Position numbers and translations under genes: made by a program. 64,000 bases of DNA from Bursaphelenchus xylophilus. Lineage: Eukaryota; Nematoda; Chromadorea; Rhabditida; Aphelenchoididae. The DNA is taken from NCBI GenBank assembly GCA_904066235.2, contig CAJFCV020000003.1, positions 12,524,001 through 12,588,000 on the forward strand, given 5' to 3'. The notes below the pieces were generated by a model. That model did no database searches. It saw only the letters and a program-made list of their open reading frames with translations, and was not told where the DNA came from. Below are positions 11,201 to 18,919 of the stretch, one piece after another (the first letter of the stretch is position 1; each line of letters opens with the position of its first letter).

Positions 11201-11783
11201 TGCTCAGGAGAGTGACTCAGATTCTGATGAAGAATCTCAAGATTTCCCTCAGTTTGGAAATGGGGGAGGGGATATTGGCCGTGAAAGTCATCAAGGTCAG
11301 ATATCTGACACTCTGAAAACCGCGATAGAGCGGACAGATTCAGAAGACAACGAAATGTCGACTGAAAAGTCAGATCCCAATTTCGAGCCTGAATCCTTTG
11401 AGGATGGAGCCGAAATCGATGAATCCCCAAGTCAAGATGAAGTCATGGAGTCATCCAGAGACACATCAGTCACGCCAACCTCAGTGGTTCCTAACGCTGG
11501 TGTGTTACCTAGAAGATCTTCCAGATCACGGAAGTCTCCTAAAAGACTTCGTTACGACCCCAGTTTTAACCAAATTGGAACGGTCACCGAAGAGTGGAAA
11601 GCAAGTGCCCTATGTTCAAGTCTCGATGGTTGTACCCGCTCGATGGAACGCAATCCCGATGGTCAACCCAGTCAGTTTGGTCCCGGCGTGCCCTGTTGCC
11701 AGTCCGTGTTCCCGCCAAGCTCCGAAGCCAGTTCGGTGGAAGTGCCAAGCCGTGCCCGACTTGAGCACTTGGAGGAGATGTGA
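8223..11783 (+). CDS. Gag-Pol polyprotein lacking the integrase core
   Basis: Single 1186-residue open frame. Visible in order: gag-like N-terminus; CCHC zinc knuckle at about 215-228; aspartic protease with DSG at 307-309; reverse transcriptase with YLDD at 592-595; RNase H with TDAS at about 740 and TDHEP at about 807; then, about 70 residues after the RNase H region, a GPY/F-like integrase C-terminal domain at about 936-989 (FAQGDLVYARKF through HYDQVKRR). A normal Ty3/gypsy integrase has an HHCC finger and a DDE core of several hundred residues between these points; none is present, yet the frame stays open. The tail (990-1186) is acidic, then basic/Pro-rich. The stop codon lies inside the 3' LTR. 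Its own integration therefore probably used integrase supplied in trans. Confidence 0.95.
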   Translation: MSNTQANLGKLWIFDPTKNRWASYESMLRRILAARTIEADGEKKVFLFNHIGPAAYESLEVAMNGQNMDSKSFDELCRVLTGIFEPKGLVASTRHKIFTAKQLADQTSKQFIQQVKSWSIKADFESVVNTRDFVQVQAIIAGLQDKKVKEKLLETPNLDMTKLEEIVELVEGSQSAAKEMAGSNASGTIARLDKKRQKKPLWGKSGKPKGLQGTCYTCGSSQHMQPYCPKRGQRQPPTNQGYQRRQNGRNSGIRAVLPESRYDSEVSSDEDDACLALEQEVEVRRVSIPPVWLKVKLNDIEIAMELDSGAVRSVIPKPVWEKIGRPKISSYTGELHGYGGKPLNVLGTAYIDASFGKHSVLTEMVIVRDRKGQALFGRDLIRDLKVDMGPHVNLNSVAPLEANKETENTLKNEFRELFEPGHGTYKGPAVELKFKKTPEPVFLKSRPVPFALVEKVSKELDRLEAEGSLKRVMNSDFASPLVIIPKANNEIRLCVDFKRTINPQLDVDEYPLPTPESIFQQLNGGKLFSKIDLKAAFNQLRLSEKAQEYCTISTFKGLYRYTRLPFGIASAPARFQATIEQILQGIQGVAVYLDDITVTGPDDQSHIQNLREVLKRLRDSGLRLKPEKCELFQESISLLGHELNAEGIRALPNKVEAITKMPAPKDLKQLASFLGMVQYYSRFVKGLSALAAPLNALRKKTAKWQWGRKEKEAFEKLKERLTSTELLVHYDPKIPVRLSTDASDYGLGAQLEHVYPDGSIKVIGYASRTLTPAEKNYAQIEKEGLGILFGVEKFSQYLYGRKFILQTDHEPLVRIFGPKVGLPTVAARRLQRWAIRLMQYTFEIQYVSTDKFGNADGLSRLPDPAEKPEKFRRMEERHVLAVEAEQSWPISLSKVRKLRSRLNILPRQPQKVSKGEHKAVSKYRQKLAENANKGRREKKFAQGDLVYARKFNDPRIRWIPGVVSELIGQRLLAIQTEFGVLRRHYDQVKRRVVAQESDSDSDEESQDFPQFGNGGGDIGRESHQGQISDTLKTAIERTDSEDNEMSTEKSDPNFEPESFEDGAEIDESPSQDEVMESSRDTSVTPTSVVPNAGVLPRRSSRSRKSPKRLRYDPSFNQIGTVTEEWKASALCSSLDGCTRSMERNPDGQPSQFGPGVPCCQSVFPPSSEASSVEVPSRARLEHLEEM
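11771..11778 (+). promoter_or_regulatory. Polypurine tract
   Basis: GGAGGAGA lies directly against the 3' LTR, the expected position of the plus-strand primer. It also encodes part of the polyprotein C-terminus. Confidence 0.7.
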
Positions 11784-11958
11784 GGCGGAACGACCGAACT
11801 GCGAGCCCGAATTCCCACGGAAATCATCAGTTATTATTCAAATTTGATTGTACTTTCCTACGTGGGATTTCCCTATATAAGGGCCGCTTTTCACTCAATA
11901 AATCACTTGATCTCGAGCTCTAGTCTTCGTGTGTGTTGTCTCCCCGGGCCTCTCGACA
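11779..11958 (+). repeat. 3' LTR
   Basis: 180 bp, apparently identical to the 5' LTR, followed directly by the GAGCT target duplication. The polyprotein stop codon overlaps its first bases. Confidence 0.95.
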
Positions 11959-11963
11959 GAGCT

Positions 11964-12882
11964 CAAAAAGTTTTTTGTTTAGTATATAAATTTCGAAAAC
12001 CGAAGATTTCATAAACTACAGTATAATTTTTGCGATAACCTTTTGTCCAAGGCCCCAGCTGACTGTCAGCTATTCCTTTTATCTCGAGTTATTTCTGCTG
12101 TTTTGCTTGTGACTTCTTGCCCTAAACTGCAGAATACCCACGCGGTTTTATACGCCTTGTAAAAAACAAGCTTTTCGGTTCGGAATAAAAAAGGCAGGCG
12201 AGTTGACTCTGTTTTCATCCTGCTGATTCACTCGGCAGAGCATTCTTTAATTGAAGATAACATATTATACGTCAAGGGGTCTTGGAACAAAAGGCGAAGC
12301 TGTTTTGGAAATTCCGCATTGGTATTGCGAATATTTTGTTACTCGAAAGCTGGGTTGTTTCGTAAGAATTTCGAAACTACTTTTTTCGTAAACAGGGCCT
12401 TGGAGTGAGTTAGTCCTGTCTGAAATTTGCTGATATTGCGGCAGATTCAGCTTATTTCTGGTCAGTTTAGTCAACTATATTTTTATTTTTCGCGATTTTA
12501 AAAGGGATGGGACAGTGAAAATAACAAACTTGTATTTGTAAAAACTCTCCACTCATTGGATCGCTTGCAGCAAGTGATACATCAAATTGATCCTTAGGGC
12601 TCCATTATTTATATGGTTTTTAAAATTTTTTGTGTCTTAAGGTTTAAAATTTCCAAGAGAACTCTGAACCTGTTTTTTTTTTTGAAGATCTAGAATTTCG
12701 GGTTAACCCCTAGGGCGTAAAAAAACATAATCTTATATTGCAAATCAATTTGATATTTCATTTGCAAAAAATATGCTTTGGCTGTCGAGCTTTTGTTAAA
12801 ACAAACTTGCCACTTTTCACCGCCCACCCTGTACATATATATGTTTAGGAGTAATAATGCATTTTATCCCCGATACTTTCAG
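11964..12882. other. Intergenic sequence upstream of the duplicated-module gene
   Basis: AT-rich, with no supported exon. It ends in a pyrimidine-rich stretch and the acceptor TTTCAG at 12877-12882, likely a trans-splice site for the next gene. Confidence 0.45.
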
Positions 12883-12885
12883 AAC

Positions 12886-13393
12886 ATGAACGAAATCGCT
12901 TCCCGATTTGCCAGCCTAACGGTCCAACAGCAGTTCACATTCATTCAAAATCTGCATCAGGCCAATGGGCAATTCAACACCGACGTGTTAACAAAATATT
13001 TGGACTTTGACGTCACCAACACATTTTCCGAATGGCTCACAAATCCAGAAAAACATCAGTTGGTAAGCTTGTTAAAACCCTTGTTTTTATCTATGTATTT
13101 TCAACAATGGAAGTGTCCGAAGTGTAGCGCTTAAATTTTAATGAAACAAATGCGTGGGTAAAGTAAAAAATGAGCGTTACACTCGAGGTACTTCCTTTTA
13201 AAAAACGTAATTCGCGGTAATTGCTAATTCTTTTCAGGAGATCAGCCAGATTGCTAGTTACCTCTCCAAGCTGACAATTCAGCAGCAAAATTCTTTTATT
13301 CAAAATCTACATCAAGCCAGTGGACAAGTCAACATGGAAGTCCTCAGCAAATACATTGACTTTGACACCACGGATGCCTTCAGGGATTTTTAG
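12886..13393 (+). CDS. Small protein with two copies of one ~48-residue module
   Basis: Two exons, 12886-13062 and 13238-13393, joined in phase 0 give 110 residues. The acceptor TTTCAG ends three bases before the ATG, as expected for spliced-leader addition; the intron has donor GTAAGC and acceptor TTTTCAG. Each exon encodes one copy of the same module. Shared landmarks are an IAS near the start, LT(V/I)QQQ, FIQNLHQA(N/S)GQ, VL(T/S)KY(L/I)DFD and a closing aromatic. The exon-module match points to origin by exon duplication. There is no signal peptide or membrane segment; the residues suggest small helical domains. I do not recognise the family. A possible AATAAA lies at 13499-13504. Confidence 0.75.
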
Positions 13394-13498
13394 CTTTAAG
13401 TTGCGAAACTTTCGGGTAGATTTGAAGAAAAAGATCTCCGGTAATTTTACGGGTATTGTTTGTTGCCATATATTTTTAATAGCAGTGAAAAACGTGTA

Positions 13499-13504
13499 AA
13501 TAAA
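13499..13504 (+). terminator. Polyadenylation signal candidate
   Basis: AATAAA about 105 bases after the stop codon of the duplicated-module gene. Confidence 0.5.
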
Positions 13505-14117
13505 TAATAATGAAGTCAAATGTTTGGAAATGTTTTGAAATAGCTTTCGCATCTCTCTAGATATAAGGTGAGGCTTGGCAATAATAACGCGAAAACGTCA
13601 ATAAAACCCGAAAAAAATCAGTCCCATCAAGCCCTTTCATTAACCCAAAAAACCCCGCAAAATTGCATGAAAATCGCGTTCGAACGTCCCAAGAAATCGT
13701 CTCGCAAAGGTAAAAAGTGCGATCTCGACCCTTATTTTCCCGTATTTTCCCCGACTCAAATCAGTCTCTCTTCAAACGATGCGCTTCCTCGCCGCTCAGC
13801 GCACCTGTCTCTTTTTTTGGGAATGCCAAAAAAAAAACGCGGCGATGAGTGACCAGCTGACCGATCGCTCTTTTTGTGGTTATGAATTATATTAGGTGAA
13901 AACTGTCTAGCGGTCTCTTGTGATGATGCGATCTCTTTTTGGAGGGAAGAATGAACGGGAAATGGAATAGCGGGCAGAGAGTTTTTGGAAAGGATATTAT
14001 TTTTACAATAGTAATTGGATCAGCGGCGGATTAAACGGCGTAATTACAGATGAGGAAGGGGAACAGAGGTGGGCAGGGAAATAGAGGGCGTGCAAGGTTG
14101 GGTAAGAGAGGACCTAT
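13505..14117. other. Intergenic sequence
   Basis: No exon with matching splice sites. A 94-codon plus-strand frame at 13568-13852 has no acceptor or donor and looks like chance. Confidence 0.4.
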
Positions 14118-14545
14118 CTAAAGGGGGCAAAGGGTGAACAGAATAGAGAAAGTTTGTATATTCAAGTTGCGCATCTTCAGGGCAGGGTAAGAAGCGACCA
14201 AGATAAGGAAGGCTCCCATGGCCGCCCCGACCATCAATTTAACAGTGCACTTGCGCTTCGCAGACTCTACCGCTGAATGATGGACGCCGAAGAAGTGATA
14301 AAAAAAAAGTCATTAAATGGCGGGAAAAGAACACAGCAAATATTAATGTTGCAAAACTTATCAAAGCTTGCTCTTTGCGTCGTCTAAGAAGGAATTGTAT
14401 TTAAATTGGGAAGCTAAAGTTCAACCCGTTCCCAGAAATTGAAACTTGAAATAATTTGGATTCTTATGAATAAATCACATTTTCTTTCGGCGGTTCCCGA
14501 AGAAGCCGCTGTGCAGATTAATGGGCTTGGGGCGAGATGAAAGCG
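14118..14545 (-). CDS. Probable 3' end of a small membrane-protein gene (two exons seen)
   Basis: On the minus strand, exon 14545-14479 (acceptor CTTTTCAG, donor GTGATT) and exon 14272-14118 (acceptor CATTCAG, stop TAG) join in phase without a stop. The second exon encodes a basic stretch (SAKRKC) and one ~20-residue hydrophobic segment (LMVGAAMGAFLILVASY), then a short tail. Codons in the central part favour C/G at third positions, as in the other genes here. The 5' part was not found; a coding-looking stretch near 14690-14790 on the same strand could belong to it. Function unknown. This is an inference from splice phase and codon use only. Confidence 0.4.
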
Positions 14546-15255
14546 CTGAAAAGGCCGTTATATATGAACAGTCATATTGAAATCAATCAAAATCCAAAAG
14601 TCAAATAATTTTTTTCAGGTTTAAGGGGGAAAGATCTGTAAGCGTATTTTACGAAAATTGTCAACAACTGCTTAATCGAAAAAGAGTTATAAAATCAGCC
14701 TGTTTAGCGACAAACTCGGCCTTCAGAAAGTGTTCTCCCCTTTTTTCTCCGTTGAATTGCACTTGGAACACAAGAGGCGCGACAATCTTTTGTAATTAAT
14801 GGTCATTTTATGCAAATTAGCGTGTGGCAATCTGGTCAAGGGAATTGAAGACAATTTATTGGAGGGCTTGGCATAATAAACGCATTTGAGAAAATAAAAT
14901 ATGTAAAGGAGATTTCGAATGAATAAGCATTAAATTTACATTGGTTTAAATTTTTTTAGTTCTAAGTGCATGTTACCGTAACGATTTGTTCAAATTGCCT
15001 GGAATAAGTCTAATAATTTCACTGTGATTAACTCCAAATCTGTGAATCAATTGCGGAACATTCCTGAGACCACTGAATCATTAGCCAAATTAGTCAAAAT
15101 ATTCGAAATTTCAAAAAAGATTGGCCGAATTATAAGTGTCATTAAGCGATGAAATGTCAGAAAATCATGGAGGTGCAGTATAAATCTCAAGGTCAGGGGT
15201 CGGAATTTGTATTTGTTAAAATTTGTTAGTCTCCACGGAGGCATTACAGTATACC
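14546..15255. other. Upstream region of the secreted-protein gene
   Basis: AT-rich intergenic DNA. Just before the next start codon, GCATTACAG at 15241-15249 is an acceptor six bases upstream of the ATG, consistent with trans-splicing. Confidence 0.4.
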
Positions 15256-18067
15256 ATGAAGAGAATTGCGGTTGCGATCGGTAAGTTTTGGGGTAAAATC
15301 ATTATATGTTGGGATTCTTTAATACTACCTTAGTATATAGCAACGTATAGGCTGAAATTTTTAGCATTTTTCGGCGTTCTGGCGTCGGCCAGTCCTTACG
15401 GCCAACAAGGAGGATATGGCGGATACCCCCAGCAAGGAGGATACCCTCCTTATGGCGGTTACCATCATCATCACCATCATGGCCACTATCCCCGCGAACA
15501 GTATCAATACCCCGAGAACAATGGAGTTCCAGTCTACCCCAAGTCTGAACCAGGCTACCCAGGCCAAGGCTACCCAGGCCAACCAGGTCAAGGCTACCAG
15601 CCAGGTCCTTACGATAATCAGCCATCTCCTCAGCCCGGTCCTTATGATCCCTATCCAACGAAAAAAGCCTGCCCAAGCACCGAGCCAACATCGGAGCCAT
15701 CGGCAGATCCTTCCGAATCGACTGTGACCTCTTCTGACGCCTCTGAATCCACTTCAGCTACCACCGACGTTTCCGGATCCTCGGATTCTGGCGATGTCAC
15801 TGGGGTGTCATCGGTTTCTACGTCCAGCCCGAACCCTGAAAGCTCGAGCCAAACCTCTGAATCCTCGTCGTCAACCTCCGAATCCCCGTCGTCAACCTCT
15901 GAATCTTCATCGTCAACCTCTGATTCCTCGTCGCCCTCTACCGGGGTCTCTGGAGCCTCCGATTCCAGCCCTGTTGACGCCACTTCTTCGACGACTAGTC
16001 CCGAGCATTCTAGCACCACTGAAGCCGCCTCCGAATCGACTGAATCGTCGGTTTCTCCGTCAACCCCAAGTGGCGCCACTGATAACGGAGCGGCCACGGC
16101 TACGGTATCTACAAGTGGAAGCACTTCTCATCACGGTGAACATACTGGAAGCACTCATGATCACAGTGGACATACTGGACACCACAGCCATTCAACTCAT
16201 GCTCCAGGCCACTTCTCCACTCATCATCCTCACACATTCAAGCCATTTTCGAATGATCCAATTGAGCTTCAATCTCAGCTCATCGCGCATGCCGATTCAT
16301 ATCCCTTCAAGAGGGAGATCACGCCCGTTGGCGTAGGAAATGGAACTGGTAAGGGCTTAATGAGTATGCTGATTTGACCTTGTTTCTATAGCTGCGGATT
16401 GGAAAGCCCCCGCTGGCCCTCTTGCTGGGCTGAACCTTAGCTCCAGTGATCCTGTTTCTCCAGTTTGGGGTAGCCCAAGCCTCCCTGGCCTGGACCTGAA
16501 AGCCCTTCCAGCCGACACTCCCAAATGCGTTCCCGACGCTGGAGAAGTCGCGTTGACGATCTTCAACTCCTTTGGTCACATCTTGCCCAAGGCTCCCACT
16601 GGCCGTTGCGCTTGTCCCACCGGCAAGGCAGAGGTTATCATCACCAAGGGCGATGTGAACGCCCATCCCGCCACTTATACTCCAGATGTCTTTTCGTTGT
16701 CAGCGTAAGTTCATGCTTCGATGTTTAATATAACATTTTCCTGCAGTGTGGTAGCCGCGGGTCGTGGCTGTCCCACCATCGAGGAGTTTGAAGTGTGTTT
16801 GGTCGATGGAAGTTGCTGCAAAGTTGAGACAAACGGATTCACCGGCTTCAGCATCTACCCACATTGCGATGGAACATGTGAGTTCTACCAGATCTTTGGT
16901 TCTTTCTCGTCTTTTCAAATGCCATTTAATTTAATTTTAGCCTGCAAGAACCGTCTGGTCTTCCAACATGTCAACGATAAGATCAGGTGCGACAACGGAA
17001 AGGTCTATTCGATTGATCAACAAAAGGCCGATGGCATCTACAAGCCATTGGATGCGTCATACCCAGAAGTCGCATCCTTGTCCTGTGGCAAAACTCCAAA
17101 GCCCTTCAGCTGTGTAGATGAGCCCAAACTTCCAGCCGCTCAGAGTACGTATCATATCGATTACCCTGTATCATCTTTATTATTAATACTTTCTTTCCAG
17201 TTTGCCCCTTGCCCAAGGAGAACAACGCTCTGCTCCTCACCGATATTGTGTAGGAATTTACATTTCTTTTTCGCAACATCATTTTACTACCCTCTAATAA
17301 TGATTATTTCAGCCTCGGACCAGTTGGTGTGGCCACTGGCTACTGTCTTTGCCCCGAAACCCATGCCTTTACGTTCGCTGCGGCTCAAGATGAAAACTGG
17401 GCCAAGCATGAGAAGCCGACTTTCATTAAGGCGTGAGTTTTCGTGAATCTCTTCATGTAAATCAAACTGTAATGCAAAACTACTCGATTATTACAGAAAT
17501 GCCGGTCTTTCTTGTCTGGGGCAAGCTCCACTTTGCGCTTGCAACAGTGTGACCCAGCAGTGCTGGCAAGTCAGCAATCCTCAGCCCGAAGACATCGCTT
17601 TTGTCCCCTTCTGCAGTGACAGCGGTAATTTCATCAATTTAGAAGTTTGTCGGGAAAATAATGAGCATTCATCAAAAGTCGCGTCGCCGCCGAGAAAATG
17701 AATTGCATCGCAGCAAAATCAAATTGCTTTTGACTTCACCGAGGCAGTTGGCGTAGCGAAATTTTGCTCATTATTTACCCGACAGACTGATATTTCTCAT
17801 CCCTTCATATTGAAATTCAATTCCTCCCTCTCTTCAGGCTGTTGGTACAACTTTGTCCTCAACAACTGTGGTCTCCTTGCGCCTGGGTGCACAATTATTG
17901 ACCGGAAGAATGACAAGTCCATCACCAAGGAGCAGTTCGACCAAGTAAAGGCGCAGAAGGGCGCACTGAACTCGGCCTACCCCCTGGTCAACACCGTCTC
18001 TTGCGGCTGCGATCGCGCTTTGAAGCTGGCGCAGGGAAGCTGCTCCAAGACCTTGCTCGCCGTTTAA
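15256..18067 (+). CDS. Secreted mucin-like, His- and Cys-rich protein
   Basis: Nine exons: 15256-15280, 15365-16348, 16392-16704, 16747-16877, 16941-17144, 17201-17249, 17313-17432, 17497-17624, 17838-18067. All splice phases agree and give 727 residues. Residues 1-18 are a signal peptide (MKRIAVAIAFFGVLASAS). Next come Gly/Tyr/Pro/Gln repeats (YGGYPQQGGYPPYGGY, a run of six His, YPGQGYPGQ), then ~170 residues very rich in Ser/Thr with SSSTSES-type repeats (an O-glycosylation-like mucin stretch), then a His-rich patch. The C-terminal ~400 residues are Cys-rich with recurring CxC signatures and no membrane anchor. Introns are mostly 42-85 bp; the last contains a MITE. A secreted surface, cuticle or gut-lining role is plausible, but I do not recognise the Cys-rich family. 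Confidence 0.88.
17644..17790. mobile_element. MITE inside the last intron of the secreted-protein gene
   Basis: TTTGTCGGGAAAATAATGAGC at the left, GACAGACTGA before TA at the right. It makes up most of the 213-bp intron; without it the intron would be ~65 bp, like its neighbours. Confidence 0.88.
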
Positions 18068-18108
18068 TTTTATTCGACTTCAATCAATGCTGGTTTTTGT
18101 GATAATGG

Positions 18109-18114
18109 AATAAA
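18109..18114 (+). terminator. Polyadenylation signal
   Basis: AATAAA 42 bases after the stop codon of the secreted-protein gene. Confidence 0.75.
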
Positions 18115-18159
18115 AATTTAATTTAACCTACTATGACTTGGTTTTGGGGCAATACTATC

Positions 18160-18220
18160 AGTCAGCCGGGAAAATAATGAGCACTCTGTCGCATCGAAAA
18201 AAAGCTTGCGATATTGCACT
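18160..18220. mobile_element. MITE fragment (left end only)
   Basis: TCAGTCAGCCGGGAAAATAATGAGCACTCTGTCGCATCG-type end as in full copies, after which the homology stops. Confidence 0.6.
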
Positions 18221-18300
18221 CGCAAAATGTCAAATGCTCGCCTCAAACAGGGTTTTCTGCCAGTAAGGGCTACGACAAACAGTCATATTTTATGGAAAGA

Positions 18301-18470
18301 CTAGTACTAGTCCTTCCGGAAAGTCGCCGGACGGAAATCGGCGACATGCACTGTGAGAAATATTGCACAGTGCAAAAAGCCAAAAATTGCACAGTGCAAA
18401 GTGGACTTTCGTTTTCGCGGAGTGCATGTCGCCGATTTCCGTCCGGCGACTTTCCGGAAGGACTAGTACG
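18301..18470. mobile_element. Palindromic element with ~50-bp perfect arms and TGCACNGTGCA core
   Basis: GTACTAGTCCTTCCGGAAAG and ~30 following bases at 18305-18353 recur as the exact reverse complement at 18420-18470. The ~65-base centre holds two GCACAGTGC palindromes. Related, more decayed copies lie near 53540-53650 and 57720-57835 (same order of palindromes followed by a GCCGATTT..GTCCGGC arm). Copies at several sites argue for a mobile foldback element rather than a local structure. Confidence 0.8.
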
Positions 18471-18919
18471 ATGATCATCATTCAAAAAATTGTGATAAAA
18501 TACTTCTATTAGGTTGTCCAAAAAGTAATGTCGCTTTTCGAAAGTCATTTGGAGCAATAATAACAACAATCTTTTTGATCAAAAATAACTGAATGTCGGT
18601 AAAAATTTTCTTTCGAAACTTGCACTACAAGTTTCGAAAAGCCTCCCCATATCCAAATTTTTTGATAAGAAGTCTGAAGATTTGCTATTTTTAGATGCAC
18701 TTTTAAGCCATTATGTTCCAAAAAATGACCACCTTTTATTTTTTATTTCGGCGACCAAAACTCAATGCACTTTATAAAAAGACTATTACAGGATTGCAAA
18801 GTGAGGTAAAGTTTATAATATTGCATTAAGCAAAAATGGACAATAATATCGCATAATTATTACTCAACAATGAAAGCATTCATGTTATCACAGTTCTGGG
18901 TCTCTATATAAGGCAATTT
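18471..18919. other. Intergenic region between convergent genes
   Basis: Lies between the 3' ends of the secreted-protein gene (plus) and the Rho-like gene (minus). AT-rich, no feature recognised. Confidence 0.4.

Larger units (their letters stand above)
7756..11958 (+). mobile_element. Ty3/gypsy-type LTR retrotransposon, recent insertion
   Basis: The 4203-bp element has two 180-bp LTRs (7756-7935 and 11779-11958) that look identical base for base, both TG...CA. It is flanked by a 5-bp target duplication, GAGCT (7751-7755 and 11959-11963). Inside are a candidate primer-binding site, one uninterrupted polyprotein frame (gag, protease, reverse transcriptase, RNase H, integrase C-terminal domain) and a purine tract. 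Identical LTRs and an intact duplication mean a very recent insertion. The length is short for the group because the integrase zinc-finger and catalytic core are missing. Confidence 0.96.

Noticed and set aside
8223..11783. Retrovirus-like env gene after pol
   Set aside because: The tail after the integrase C-terminal domain has no signal peptide, membrane segment or separate frame.
10759..11847. Overlapping frames within the retrotransposon
   Set aside because: Shadows of the polyprotein frame, without independent start context or domains.
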